DNA of 64,000 nucleotides from Nonomuraea gerenzanensis (GCF_020215645.1 NZ_CP084058.1:7068001-7132000), one strand, 5' to 3'. Positions 15,191 through 24,909 are shown, numbered from the stretch's first letter. Notes: generated by a model not told the origin, from the letters alone. Numbers and translations: made by a program.

Positions 15191-17110
15191 TCAGCGGATG
15201 CGGCGCCCGGTCTCGGCGCACGAGTACCCGCCGAGCGCCTCCACGGCGGCGCGGAAGCCCGGCCGCTCCAGCAGCTCCCACAGCGGAGCCAGCAGCTCCT
15301 CGGCCAGGGTCCCGGTGCGCAGCACCAGGTCGTACGGCTCCTGGGCCACCGGCACGAAGTCGAGCCCGAAGGCGCGGGCGGCGGCGAGGATGCCCAGGCC
15401 GGCGTCCGCGCGCCCGGCCGCCACGGCGGCGGCCACCGCCAGGTGGGTGTGCTCCTCGCGGGAGTAGCCGGACACGTCGCCGGGGTCGATGCCGTGGCCC
15501 GCCAGCTCGTGGTCCAGCAGCGCCCGGGTGCCCGCGCCGCGCTGCCGGTTCACGTAGCGCAGGTCGGGGCGGGTCAGGTCCTTGATCCCGGTCAGTTCGA
15601 GCGGGTTGCCGGGGGCGACGATCAGCCCCTGGTCGCGGTGGACGAGCCGGATGACGGCGACGTCGGTGCCGCCGCCCATCAGCCGGTCCACGTAGGGCAG
15701 GGTGTACTCGCCGGTGGCCGGGTCCAGCAGGTGGGAGCCTGCCAGGTGGCACAGGCCGTCGCGCAGGGCCACGAGGCCGCCGAGGGAGCCGACGTTCGAG
15801 GAGGCCAGGGTGATCAGCGGGTCGGCGGCGCGCAGGGCGGAGGCGGCCAGGTCGAGCACCATGTCGTGCGAGCCGATGGCCACGATGGTCCGGCCGATCT
15901 CGGACAGGCCGCGCAGCAGCTCGACCCTGACCTGCTCCCCCGCGTGGTGCCCCTCCACCCCGGCGGGCACGACGAGCAGGCCGTCGGCGCGCACGAGCGA
16001 GGTGAGCACGCCGGCGCCGCGCGGCAGCGGGGTGGCCACGAGCCGGTCGCGCACCCGGCCCAGGCGCACCCGCACCCAGTCGTCCATGCCGATGGAGGAG
16101 GGCAGCTTCCTGGCCAGGTGGGCGGTGGTGGCGGGGCGTTCGCGGGGCGCGGCGCCCTCCAGCTCGGCGAGCATCGGGGCCGCGAAGATGTCGAACGTCA
16201 GAGCCGCCGACACCGGGTAGCCGGGGACGCCGATCACGGGCGTGCCCTCGGCCGCGCCGAGCACGACGGGGTGGCCGGGGCGCACGGCGACCCCGTGGAC
16301 CGCGACGACGCCGGTCGCGGCGACGACGCGGGCGGTGTAGTCGTCGCGGCCGGCGCTGGAGCCGGCGATGAGCAGGACCAGGTCGGCCTCGCGGGTGGCC
16401 GCGCGCAGCGCCGCGGCGATGGCCTCGGGGTCGTCGGGGACGATGCCGGTCACCCGGGCCTCGCAGCCGGCCTCGCGCGCCTGCGCGGCCAGCATCGTCG
16501 AGTTCGTGTCGAGGATGTCGCCGGGGGCCAGCTCGGCGCCGATCGGGCGGATCTCGTCGCCGGTCGGCACGATCACCACGCGCGGCGCGCGGCGCACGCC
16601 CAGCTCGACGGCCCCGGCCGCCGCGCAGGCCGCGACGTCCACGGGGCGCAGCCGGTGGCCCTCGGGCAGCAGCAGCTCGCCGGCGCTGATGTCCTCGCCG
16701 ATGGAGCGGACGTGCTGGTACGGCGGGACGGCGGCACGCAGCTCCGCCTCGCCCGCGGCCGTGCGGTGCACGTGCTCGCGCATGACCACGGCGTCGTAGC
16801 CCTCGGGCAGCGGGTCGCCGGTGTCGACGACGGCGAAGGCCCCGGCGGGCAGGAGCACCGGGGTGGTCTCGGCCGCGCCGACGGTGTCGGCGGCGCGGAC
16901 GGCGATGCCGTCCATGGCGGCGGAGTCGAAGGCGGGCGAGGAGCGCACCGCCCAGACCGGCTCCGCCGTCACCCTCCCCACGGCGGCGCCGACCGGCACC
17001 CGGAGCGGCTCGGTGCGGGCGGGGCAGCCCGCCGCGGCGCGCGCCTCGCGCCAGGCGGCCAGGGCCTGCGCCGCGGGGACGTCGGAGACGAAGGGACTTT
17101 CCGCGCTCAT
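15191..17110 (-). CDS. MoeA-type molybdopterin molybdotransferase with C-terminal periplasmic-binding-like domain
   Basis: A 639-residue two-part protein. Residues 1-415 are MoeA (AMDGIAVRAADT, VVIVPTGDEIRP, GDILDTNSTMLAAQA, IGVPGYPVSAALTF), which inserts metal into adenylylated molybdopterin. The rest is the PBP-like domain of such fusions (GSHDMVLDLAASAL, ASSNVGSLGGLVAL, RYVNRQRGAGTRALLDHEL, ADAGLGILAAARAFGLDFVPV), related to ModE/LysR-type substrate binding. It may sense molybdate, tungstate or cofactor. ATG 17110 overlaps the preceding moeA stop as TGATG; the open frame continues upstream only as antisense-like arginine-rich sequence. Last gene of the leftward operon. Confidence 0.85.
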   Translation of the reverse strand: MSAESPFVSDVPAAQALAAWREARAAAGCPARTEPLRVPVGAAVGRVTAEPVWAVRSSPAFDSAAMDGIAVRAADTVGAAETTPVLLPAGAFAVVDTGDPLPEGYDAVVMREHVHRTAAGEAELRAAVPPYQHVRSIGEDISAGELLLPEGHRLRPVDVAACAAAGAVELGVRRAPRVVIVPTGDEIRPIGAELAPGDILDTNSTMLAAQAREAGCEARVTGIVPDDPEAIAAALRAATREADLVLLIAGSSAGRDDYTARVVAATGVVAVHGVAVRPGHPVVLGAAEGTPVIGVPGYPVSAALTFDIFAAPMLAELEGAAPRERPATTAHLARKLPSSIGMDDWVRVRLGRVRDRLVATPLPRGAGVLTSLVRADGLLVVPAGVEGHHAGEQVRVELLRGLSEIGRTIVAIGSHDMVLDLAASALRAADPLITLASSNVGSLGGLVALRDGLCHLAGSHLLDPATGEYTLPYVDRLMGGGTDVAVIRLVHRDQGLIVAPGNPLELTGIKDLTRPDLRYVNRQRGAGTRALLDHELAGHGIDPGDVSGYSREEHTHLAVAAAVAAGRADAGLGILAAARAFGLDFVPVAQEPYDLVLRTGTLAEELLAPLWELLERPGFRAAVEALGGYSCAETGRRIR

Positions 17111-18327
17111 CAGTACAGGACGACCTCTACTTCGGTGCCCGCGTCCAGCCCGGTGGCCGGCTCGGGCACGATCACGTAGCCGTCGGCGCGGGTGAGCACC
17201 GACAGCAGCGCCGACGGGCCGAAGATCGGCTCGGCCACGCCGTCGCGTACGGCGACCTGGACCACGTCGAGGCGGCCGGCCGCCGAGGCCAGGTCGCGCG
17301 ACAGCCGCGCGCGGGTGCTCGGCTGCGGCGGCGGGCTCTCGCAGCCGCCGATGCGCCACAGCAGCGGCACCCCGACCTGCCCGAAGACGACCAGCGCGGA
17401 CAGCGGGTTGCCCGGCAGCCCGATGAGCGGGATGCCGGAGCACTCGGCCAGCAGCGTGGGCTTGCCGGGCTTGATGGCGATGCCGTGGCACCAGACCTCG
17501 CCGACGGCGGCCACCGCGCCCGCCGTCTCGTCCCTGGCGCCGACCGACGAGCCCGCCGACACGACCACCAGGTCGGCTCCGGGCAGGACCGCCTCCAGCC
17601 GTTCCTTGAGCGCGCCCGGCTCGTCGGGGACGATGCCGGCGATCACGGGCTCGCCGCCCGCGTCGGCGACCAGCCCGGCCAGCGCGGAGGCAGTGGCGTC
17701 GCGCACCTGCCCGGCGGCGAGCCGCGCGGTGCCGGGCGGCACCACCTCGTCGCCGGTGGAGATGATCGCCACCCGGGGGCGGCGGTGCACCGACAGCTCG
17801 GTCACACCCGCGGCGGCCAGGAAGCCGAGGTCGGGGGCGCGCAACGGCCGCCCGCCCGGCGCCAGGACGCCGCCGGGCGCGACGTCCTCGTCGGCCCGGA
17901 CGACGCCGCCGCCGGGCGCGACGGGCCTGGTCACCTCGATCGTGCCGGGCATCGTCTCCGCGGTGTACTCCACCATGACCACCGCGTCGGCGCCGGCCGG
18001 GAGCACGCCTCCGGTGGGCATCGCGACGCAGCCGCCTGGCCGGACCGCGACCGTGGGCTCGGCGCCCATGAGCACGGCGCCGAGCAGGTCGAGATAGGAC
18101 GGCAGCGCGTCGGAGGCGCCGTAGGTGTCGGCCGCGCGGACCGCGAAGCCGTCGACCGTGGAGCGGGCGAAGCCGGGCAGCGGGCCGGGCGCGGTGAGGT
18201 CGGCGACGGGCACCCGGTGCAGCGCTCCGGACAGCGGGACCCGCTCGGCGGGCGTGCGATGTGCGGGCCGGAATCCGGAGCGGACCTCGGCGAGGGTGCG
18301 GGCGGTGAAGAACTCTCTGCCGGTCAA
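17110..18327 (-). CDS. moeA: molybdopterin molybdotransferase MoeA
   Basis: A 405-residue MoeA catalysing metal insertion into molybdopterin-AMP. It has domain order and motifs of the family: PGFARSTVDGFAVRAADT, AVVMVEYTAETMPG, RVAIISTGDEVVPPG, LVVVSAGSSVGARDET, HGIAIKPGKPTLLAECSG and IGLPGNPLSALVVF. The start is TTG, overlapping the fdhB stop by 4 bases (TTGA); the stop overlaps the next MoeA start by one base, so translation is coupled on both sides. Having two adjacent MoeA paralogues, one plain and one with a PBP domain, is compatible with separate molybdenum and tungsten handling, which is inference. Confidence 0.9.
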   Translation of the reverse strand: MTGREFFTARTLAEVRSGFRPAHRTPAERVPLSGALHRVPVADLTAPGPLPGFARSTVDGFAVRAADTYGASDALPSYLDLLGAVLMGAEPTVAVRPGGCVAMPTGGVLPAGADAVVMVEYTAETMPGTIEVTRPVAPGGGVVRADEDVAPGGVLAPGGRPLRAPDLGFLAAAGVTELSVHRRPRVAIISTGDEVVPPGTARLAAGQVRDATASALAGLVADAGGEPVIAGIVPDEPGALKERLEAVLPGADLVVVSAGSSVGARDETAGAVAAVGEVWCHGIAIKPGKPTLLAECSGIPLIGLPGNPLSALVVFGQVGVPLLWRIGGCESPPPQPSTRARLSRDLASAAGRLDVVQVAVRDGVAEPIFGPSALLSVLTRADGYVIVPEPATGLDAGTEVEVVLY

Positions 18328-20066
18328 CGGTCCGGTTGCTCCCTCGCCCCTTCCGGCCTGGGCTGCGGGCGGGCCGCCGCGCCTCCCTTGCGCAGCCCGA
18401 GCACGGACACGACCGGGCCCAGCGCCACCTGCCCGAGCCCGCAGATCGAGGTCTTGCGCATGGTCTCCTCAAGCTGGAGTATCCGGTCCCGCCGTACGTC
18501 GTCCAGCGTAGACCCGGAATCCAGCACGTCGCGCAGCACCTCGTGCGCCTTGGTGGAGCCGACCCGGCAGGGCACGCACTTGCCGCACGACTCGTTGCGG
18601 AAGAAGCGCAGCACGTTGGTGGAGGCGGCCAGCAGGTCGGTGCCCTCGGCGAGCACGACCAGCGCGCCGGAGCCGAGCATGGTCCCGGCCTCGGCGAGCG
18701 TGCCGAAGTCGAGCGGCAGGTCGAGCCGGTCGGGGCCGATGAAGTTGGAGGAGGCGCCGCCCGGCTGCACGGCGCCGACCCCGGCGCCGCCGAGCACGCC
18801 GCCGGCCAGGTCGATCAGGGCGCGCACCGTGGTGCCCATCGGCACGCAGTAGACGCCGGGGCGCTCGACGTGCCCGGACACGGCGAAGAACTTCCAGCCG
18901 ACGCTGTCGCCCGCGCCCTGCTCGGCCCACCATTCGGCGCCGCGCTGGAGGATCACCGGCACGTCGGCGAACGTCTCCACGGAGTTGATCAGGGTGGGGC
19001 GGCCGTGCAGGCCGTAGTTGCCGGGGAAGGGCGGCTTGTTGCGCGGCTCCCCGCGGTGACCCTCCATGCACTCCAGCAGTGCGGTCTCCTCGCCGAGGAT
19101 GTAGCCGCCCGGCGAGACGAAGATGTCCAGGTCGAGGCGGCGGCCGCTGCCGCAGGCGTTCGCGCCGATCACGCCGGCCGCGCGCAGCGCCTCGATCTCC
19201 GCGTGCAGCACGCGCTCCTCGGGGCCGTACTCGTGCCGGATGAAGATCCAGCCCTGCTCGGCACCGACCACGGCCATGCCGATCAGCAGCCCCTCGATCA
19301 CCAGGTGCGGCTGGTCGGTCAGGATCTGCCGGTCCTTGAACGTGCCGGGCTCGGACTCGTCGGCGTTGCAGATCGCGTACTTGACGCCGCCCGGCTCGGT
19401 GGCGGCGACCAGGCCCCACTTCTTGCCCGTGGGGAACCCGGCGCCGCCCATGCCGCGCAGCCCGGAGGACTCCAGGGTGGCCACCACGCTCTCTCCGGTG
19501 ATCCGGCCGGCCAGCAGGGCGCGCAGGCTCGCGTACCGGGAGGAGACGTCCGAGCCGACCGGGTAGGGGTCGTTCGGCCACGGCTCGGCGCGTCCGGTGA
19601 CGGCGGCCTCGGCCAGGTTCTCCTGCCGTGCGGCGGTCACCAGCGCATCGGCGCCGGAGACCGGCGCCGGGTGCTCGTTGACCGCGAGCGCCGGAGCGCT
19701 GTCGCAGCGGCCCAGGCAGGACACCTCCGTCAGCTCGATCTCGGTGTCGGCGCCGTAGCGCTCGCGCAGCTCGGCGATCCGGTCGTCGGCCGAGCGCAGC
19801 CAGCACGACAGGTCGTGGCAGACGCTGAGGCTCACCTTGGCGGGCGGGGTGGTGCGGAAGTGCGGGTAGAAGGAGACGAGGCCCTCGATCTCGTACAGCG
19901 GCCGGCGCATGGTGCGCGACAGCTCCTCGAGCTCCTCGCGCGGCAGCCAGCCCAGCCGCGCCTGGATGGCGTTGAGCGCCGGGATCAGCGACGGCCCGGG
20001 GAACTTGCCGGCTCGGGCCTCGACGCCCGGAAGCCGCCGGCGTCCCAACTCGAAACTCAGGGTCAT
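18324..20066 (-). CDS. formate dehydrogenase beta subunit (NuoE-NuoF-type fusion, NAD-reducing)
   Basis: A 580-residue electron-transfer subunit. The N-terminal 150 residues are NuoE-like with a thioredoxin-fold [2Fe-2S] site (CHDLSC and CLGRCDSAP). The remainder is NuoF-like: RGMGGAGFPTGKKW and CNADESEPGTFKDR (FMN/NADH site), LGEETALLECMEG, and the C-terminal [4Fe-4S] motif CGKCVPCR. It would pass electrons between the molybdo-subunit and NAD. The ATG is immediately after the fdhA stop (TGA-ATG, no gap), and the stop overlaps moeA. In soluble NAD-dependent formate dehydrogenases these parts are often separate; the fusion is known in other bacteria. Confidence 0.88.
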   Translation of the reverse strand: MTLSFELGRRRLPGVEARAGKFPGPSLIPALNAIQARLGWLPREELEELSRTMRRPLYEIEGLVSFYPHFRTTPPAKVSLSVCHDLSCWLRSADDRIAELRERYGADTEIELTEVSCLGRCDSAPALAVNEHPAPVSGADALVTAARQENLAEAAVTGRAEPWPNDPYPVGSDVSSRYASLRALLAGRITGESVVATLESSGLRGMGGAGFPTGKKWGLVAATEPGGVKYAICNADESEPGTFKDRQILTDQPHLVIEGLLIGMAVVGAEQGWIFIRHEYGPEERVLHAEIEALRAAGVIGANACGSGRRLDLDIFVSPGGYILGEETALLECMEGHRGEPRNKPPFPGNYGLHGRPTLINSVETFADVPVILQRGAEWWAEQGAGDSVGWKFFAVSGHVERPGVYCVPMGTTVRALIDLAGGVLGGAGVGAVQPGGASSNFIGPDRLDLPLDFGTLAEAGTMLGSGALVVLAEGTDLLAASTNVLRFFRNESCGKCVPCRVGSTKAHEVLRDVLDSGSTLDDVRRDRILQLEETMRKTSICGLGQVALGPVVSVLGLRKGGAAARPQPRPEGAREQPDR

Positions 20067-23012
20067 TCAGACACTTCCCATGTTGCCGGGGGCTTCGGCG
20101 CCTGCCATGCTCAGCGCCTCGACCTGGATCGCGCAGAACTTGAACTCGGGGATCTTGCCGTAGGGGTCGATCTCGTCGATCGTCAGCAGGTTCGCCGCCG
20201 CCTCCCGGAAGTGGAACGGGATGAAGCAGTTGCCGAGCTGCTCACGGTGGGAGACGCGGACCTGCAGCGTGATGGTGCCGCGGCGGGAGCGCACGCGGGC
20301 GAGCTGGCCGTGCGACAGGCCGCGGTCGGCGGCGTCCTTGGGGTGCATGTACACCTCGGCGACCGGCGAGATCGTGTCCAGCGCGTACGAGCGCCGCGTC
20401 ATCGAGCCGGTGTGCCAGTGTTCGAGCAGCCGGCCGGTGTTGAGCACCAGCGGGTACTCCGCGTCGGGCAGTTCCCTGGCCGGCAGCCACTGCGCGGGGA
20501 CGAGGTGTGCCAGGCCGTCGTCGGTGTTGAACCGCTCGTCGAACAGGACCACGGTGCCGTCGGAGTGCTCGGGGTCGGCATTGGGGTAGAGCTTGCCGGA
20601 ACGCCCGAGGTTGTCGTGGCGCAGGTTCGCGTACGACGGCATGAGCGCCACCATCTCGTCGAACACCTCGCTGGGCGAGGAGTACGACCAGTCGAGCCCG
20701 ATCCGGCGGGCGAGGTCCTGGATGATCTCCCAGTCGACCCTGGCCTGCCCCGGCGGGTCCATCACCTTGCGGCCGAGCTGCACGCGCCGGTCGGTGTTGG
20801 TGTAGCTGCCGTCCTTCTCCAGGTAGGACGACGCGGGCAGGATGACGTCGGCGAACTCGGCGGTCTCGGTGAGGAAGATGTCCTGGACCACCAGGAAGTC
20901 GAGCTGCGACAGCGCCTTGCGCACCTTGTTGATGTTGGGGTCGGACAGGAACGGGTTCTCGCCCAGCATGTACATGCCGCGCACGCCGCCCGGCTTGAGC
21001 ACCGACCCGATGATCTCGGTGACCGTGAGCCCGCGGTTGGGGTCCAGCTCGGTGCCCCACGCCTGCTCGAACCGGCGGCGGGTGTCCTCGAGGTCGACGC
21101 CCTGGTAGTCGGGGTAGAACATGGGGATCAGCCCCGCGTCGGAGGCGCCCTGCACGTTGTTCTGCCCGCGCAGCGGGTGCAGCCCCGTGCCCGGCCGGCC
21201 CACGTTGCCGGTGATCGAGCAGAGCGCGATCAGGCAGCGGGCGTTGTCGGTGCCGGTGGTGTGCTGGGAGATGCCCATGCCCCAGTAGATGACGCCGGCC
21301 TTGGCCTCGCCCCAGACGCGGGCGACCTCGCGGATCAGGTCCGCGTCGACGCCGGTGATCTGCGCGGCGCGCTCGGGCGGGTAGTCGTTGACCGTGCGCA
21401 CCAGCTCCTCGAAGCCGGAGACCCGGGCCTTGATGAACTCCATGTCGATCAGGCCGAGCCTGATCACCTCGTGCATGACCGCGTTGTAGAACGCCACGTC
21501 GGTGCCGGGCTTGACCTGGCAGTGGTAGTCGCTGTGCTCGGCCACGACGCTGGCACGCGGGTCGACGTAGATGATCTTCGTGCCGCGGCGGCGGGCCTGC
21601 TTGAAGAAGGAGCTGGCGACGGGGTGGTTCGCCGTCGGGTTCGAGCCGGTGATGATCACGACCTCGGCGTTGGCGACGTCGCCGTACGTGGTGGAGACCG
21701 CGCCCGAGCCGACCCCCTCGAACAGCGCGGCCACCGACGAGGCGTGGCACAGGCGGGTGCAGTGATCGACGTTGTTGGTGCCGAACCCGGTCCTGATCAG
21801 CTTCTGGAAGAGGTAGGCCTCCTCGTTGGAGCACTTGGCGGAGCCGAAGCCGGCGATCGCGCCGGGGCCCAGCTCGGCGTGGATCTCCTTGAGCCGGCGG
21901 GCGACGAGGTCGAGGGCCTCCTCCCAGGTGGCCTCGCGGAAGTGCGGCAGCACCTCGTCGTAGTCGACGAGGCCGCCCGGCTTGCGCCCGCGGTCCTTGC
22001 CGTTCCTGCTCAGCCTGGCGCTGCGGTTGCCTCCGGCGCCCGCGCGGCCCCGGTCGTGGTCCGTGTCGCCGCGTACGTCGGCCGACAGCGGCCCCTTGGG
22101 GTAGGACGAGTCCTTCCTGATCAGGGGCACGGTGAGGCGCTGCGGCGAGGCCGCGTAGTCCCAGCCGTAGCGGCCCTTGACGCACAACCGGCTCTGCGAG
22201 CCCGGCTGGTCGCGGCCCTCGGCGAAGGCGATCGCGCCGCGCGAGCGGTCGACGTAGTAGGTCAGGGCGCAGCCGACGCCGCAGTACGGGCAGACGCTGT
22301 CGACCGCGTCCAGCTCGTGGCGGGGCCGGATGGGGATGTCGTTGATCGGCTTGTTGGTCAGCGCGCCCGTGGGGCAGGCCTGCACGCACTCGCCGCAGGT
22401 CACGCACGAGCTGGCGCCCATGGGGTCGTTGAGGTCGAAGGCGATCCTGGTCGAGTAGCCCTTGCCGGAGCGGCCGATGACGTCGTTGCCCTGGATGTCG
22501 TCGCACGCGCGGACGCAGCGGTCGCACAGGATGCACGCGTCGTGGTCGACCGTGATCACCGGGTTGGAGGTGTCGAGGCCCCGGCCGGAGCCGCACGGCA
22601 GGTCGGTGGTCTCCTTGGCCACGTCGAACCGGTCGGCGAGGTCGAGCAGCAGGTTGTCGCCGGTGGTGGTCTGCTTGCGGTCCTCCTCGCGCGGCGGCTG
22701 GTCCGCAAGCAGCAGCTCGGTCAGGGTGGCCCTGTTGCGTTCCAGCTCCGGGGTGCTGGTCCTGACCTGCATGCCGTCCTCGCAGGGGCGCACGCAGGCG
22801 GCGGCGAAGGCGCGCCCGCCCGTGTCGACCACGCACATGCGGCACACCCCGACGGGGTCGTAACGCTCGTTGTGGCACAACACCGGAATGTCGATGCCGA
22901 CCTGCTTGGCGGCATCGTAAATGCTGGTGCCTTCGGGCACGGTGACAACCTGGCCGTCGATCTCGGCGGTCACGGTCCGTACGGCAGTCGCCGGTTCTTC
23001 GAGCGTCGTCAT
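20067..23012 (-). CDS. fdhA: formate dehydrogenase alpha subunit (molybdopterin, Cys-type, NuoG-like N-terminus)
   Basis: A 981-residue catalytic subunit. In order: a NuoG-like [2Fe-2S] domain (CHNERYDPVGVCRMC), a His/Cys-rich [4Fe-4S] region, two ferredoxin [4Fe-4S] clusters (CILCDRCVRAC, CVTCGECVQACPTG), the cubane site CPYCGVGC (about 240), then the bis-MGD domain. The metal ligand is Cys in NNVDHCTRLCHASS (about 415), not selenocysteine; the following histidine is conserved. NPTANHPVASSFF and ENPFLSDPNI are typical of the family. A strongly charged insert (about residues 305-345, plus-strand 21970-22100) sits between the cubane domain and FREATWEEAL. ATG 23012 follows GAGGTTGAG; 16 further upstream codons are open but unlikely. 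Confidence 0.9.
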   Translation of the reverse strand: MTTLEEPATAVRTVTAEIDGQVVTVPEGTSIYDAAKQVGIDIPVLCHNERYDPVGVCRMCVVDTGGRAFAAACVRPCEDGMQVRTSTPELERNRATLTELLLADQPPREEDRKQTTTGDNLLLDLADRFDVAKETTDLPCGSGRGLDTSNPVITVDHDACILCDRCVRACDDIQGNDVIGRSGKGYSTRIAFDLNDPMGASSCVTCGECVQACPTGALTNKPINDIPIRPRHELDAVDSVCPYCGVGCALTYYVDRSRGAIAFAEGRDQPGSQSRLCVKGRYGWDYAASPQRLTVPLIRKDSSYPKGPLSADVRGDTDHDRGRAGAGGNRSARLSRNGKDRGRKPGGLVDYDEVLPHFREATWEEALDLVARRLKEIHAELGPGAIAGFGSAKCSNEEAYLFQKLIRTGFGTNNVDHCTRLCHASSVAALFEGVGSGAVSTTYGDVANAEVVIITGSNPTANHPVASSFFKQARRRGTKIIYVDPRASVVAEHSDYHCQVKPGTDVAFYNAVMHEVIRLGLIDMEFIKARVSGFEELVRTVNDYPPERAAQITGVDADLIREVARVWGEAKAGVIYWGMGISQHTTGTDNARCLIALCSITGNVGRPGTGLHPLRGQNNVQGASDAGLIPMFYPDYQGVDLEDTRRRFEQAWGTELDPNRGLTVTEIIGSVLKPGGVRGMYMLGENPFLSDPNINKVRKALSQLDFLVVQDIFLTETAEFADVILPASSYLEKDGSYTNTDRRVQLGRKVMDPPGQARVDWEIIQDLARRIGLDWSYSSPSEVFDEMVALMPSYANLRHDNLGRSGKLYPNADPEHSDGTVVLFDERFNTDDGLAHLVPAQWLPARELPDAEYPLVLNTGRLLEHWHTGSMTRRSYALDTISPVAEVYMHPKDAADRGLSHGQLARVRSRRGTITLQVRVSHREQLGNCFIPFHFREAAANLLTIDEIDPYGKIPEFKFCAIQVEALSMAGAEAPGNMGSV

Positions 23013-23106
23013 CTCAACCTCAGCTTGGCATACAGAATACGGCATACACCATGCCAGCAATCTACCTCCGCGAGTGACCGGTCTTCTACCCCCTCCCTCC
23101 GATCTT

Positions 23107-24909
23107 CTATCCGTCCAGCAGGAGATCGTGGAGGTCGGCCGCCTGCACGCGGCCCTCGGCGTCCAGCCCCCGGGCGGCGTAGTAGCCGGCGACCATCGAG
23201 CGCAGGCGGTCGGCGTCCAGTGCCGCGCGGCGGCCTGAGCCCAGCTCCAGCGGCGTCTCCAGCATCCGGGCGGGCAGCGTGTCGTCGGCCGCGGTGGCCC
23301 CCTCGCGCAGGTTGAACGCCCGTTTGGCGCGGACGATGCGCCGGGCGGCGGCGCGCAGCTCGGCCGCGTCCAGCGGCCATCCGGTGACCAGCGCGAGCAG
23401 CCGGGCCCATTCGGTGAAAGGGTCGTCGAAGACGCCGCGCAGGAACTTGCACAGGATCATCGAGTCCATCACCGCGGCCCGATCCTCGGTGCCGACGGCG
23501 GCGGCGACGTGGGCGGCACCGCCGGACAGGCGGTCGAGCTCGCCCGACAGGTCGGCCTCGTAGGCGCCGGAGCGGTTGTGGTCGGCTCCCCTGGCGTTCA
23601 CCGCGAGCCCGAGTGCCATGGCCTGGAGGCTGCGTGGCTCGTAGCCGGGCAGCTCCAGCCCCTTGACCTGCGGCGCGAAGTCGATCGAGGAGTGCCCCAC
23701 CACGGCCGCCGCCCGGCGTGAGCCCTGCGCGAGCAGCTCGCCCAGGCCGGGCGAGCGCTCCCCGATCGCGTCCAGGGCGCGCAGCAGCGCGGCGCCGTCG
23801 CCGAAGCGCAGCCACGGCTCGTCGAGCAGGCCGCGCTCGGCGCACTCCATCGCCCACGCGATCGTGCCGCCCGCCGAGATGGTGTCGATGCCCAGCTCGT
23901 CGCAGCGGGCGCTGGCCGCGAACACCTCGTCGGGGTCGGACACGCCGCACAGCGGGCCGAGCGCGAAGACGTTCTCGTACTCCATGCGCTGCTTGCCGCC
24001 GCCCTTGCGGGAGTAGATGTGCTCGCAGCCGATGGAGCACGACGCGCAGCTGTTACGGGCCACGCCGCGCAGCTCGTGCAACTCCTCGGCGGCCAGCCGG
24101 GGCGCGCCCTCGAACGTCGCCGCGGTGAAGTTGCGGGTGGGCAGGGTGCTGACGGCGTTGAAGGCCAGGAGGTTGGCCAGCGTGCCCAGCTCACGGTACT
24201 TGGCGGTGGCCGGGCCGAAGCTGCGCCGCCGCAGGTCGCGGGCGGCGGCCAGGACCCCGGGCTGGTCCGCCACCGAGACCTTGGTCGCGGCCCTGACCAG
24301 CACGGCCTTGAGGTTCTTGGCGCCCATCACCGCGCCCAGGCCGCCCCGGCCGGCGTGGCGGCCGTCATGGCTGATGGTCGCGAACCGCACCTGGCGCTCG
24401 CCCGCCGGGCCGATCGCCGCGGTGCGCCAGGTGCGGCCGAACCGCTCCCGCGCCGCGCTCTCCGCCTCGGCCGCGGACATCCCGGCCAGCTCGGGGGCCG
24501 GGACGAGCCGCACGCCGTCGCCGTCGATCAGCAGCACCGACAGCTCGTCGGCCCGGCCGCGGATCACGATCGCGTCGTGGCCGGTCAGCTTGCCGGCGAT
24601 GGCGAACTGGCTGGAGGCCAGGGCGTCGGTGAGCAGGCCGGTCAGCGGCGACTTGGCCACCACGGCGAACTTCGCGCTGGTGGTCAGCGGGGTGCCGACC
24701 AGCGCGGAGAACACGAAGGCCAGCGGCGCCTCCGGGCCCAGCGGGTCGGCCCCGGCGGGGGCCAGGCGGTGCAGCAGCCACGTGCCGAGGCCCACGCCGC
24801 CGAGGTAGGCGCGCAGCACCCGCTCGTCCAGCTCGTAGGGGGCGGCGCTCGCCTGCCCGCCGCTGACGTCGATGAGCAACGCTTGTCCGAAGAACCCGCC
24901 AGGCGTCAT
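23107..24909 (-). CDS. aldehyde:ferredoxin oxidoreductase family enzyme (tungsto/molybdopterin)
   Basis: A 600-residue AOR-family enzyme that oxidises aldehydes to acids, or the reverse, with a bis-pterin W or Mo centre and one [4Fe-4S] cluster. It carries the N-terminal AOR fold (LLIDVSGGQASAAPYELDE, SALVGTPLTTSAKFAVVAKSPLTG), pterin motif GRGGLGAVMGAKNLKA, cluster motif CASCSIGC (about 286-293) and the distal cysteine in MDSMILCKF (about 486). Length fits the family. It lies between mobA-moaD and fdhA on the same strand (62 and 94 bases), so all are probably co-transcribed. AOR is best known from anaerobes; metal choice here is not decided by sequence. Confidence 0.88.
   Translation of the reverse strand: MTPGGFFGQALLIDVSGGQASAAPYELDERVLRAYLGGVGLGTWLLHRLAPAGADPLGPEAPLAFVFSALVGTPLTTSAKFAVVAKSPLTGLLTDALASSQFAIAGKLTGHDAIVIRGRADELSVLLIDGDGVRLVPAPELAGMSAAEAESAARERFGRTWRTAAIGPAGERQVRFATISHDGRHAGRGGLGAVMGAKNLKAVLVRAATKVSVADQPGVLAAARDLRRRSFGPATAKYRELGTLANLLAFNAVSTLPTRNFTAATFEGAPRLAAEELHELRGVARNSCASCSIGCEHIYSRKGGGKQRMEYENVFALGPLCGVSDPDEVFAASARCDELGIDTISAGGTIAWAMECAERGLLDEPWLRFGDGAALLRALDAIGERSPGLGELLAQGSRRAAAVVGHSSIDFAPQVKGLELPGYEPRSLQAMALGLAVNARGADHNRSGAYEADLSGELDRLSGGAAHVAAAVGTEDRAAVMDSMILCKFLRGVFDDPFTEWARLLALVTGWPLDAAELRAAARRIVRAKRAFNLREGATAADDTLPARMLETPLELGSGRRAALDADRLRSMVAGYYAARGLDAEGRVQAADLHDLLLDG

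Noticed and set aside
17111..18472. Reading the MoeA-PBP gene as one 1093-residue protein starting at 18472
   Set aside because: Upstream of 17110 this frame is arginine-rich shadow of moeA; ATG 17110 overlaps the moeA stop in the usual coupled way.
21730..21780. Selenocysteine formate dehydrogenase
   Set aside because: The metal-ligand codon encodes Cys in the NNVDHCTRLCH motif; there is no in-frame TGA.
18336..23315. 1659-codon rightward ORF opposite fdhB and fdhA
   Set aside because: It is the antisense of two well-supported genes, has the repetitive Gln/Val/Arg/Gly composition of GC-rich shadows, and no ribosome site.
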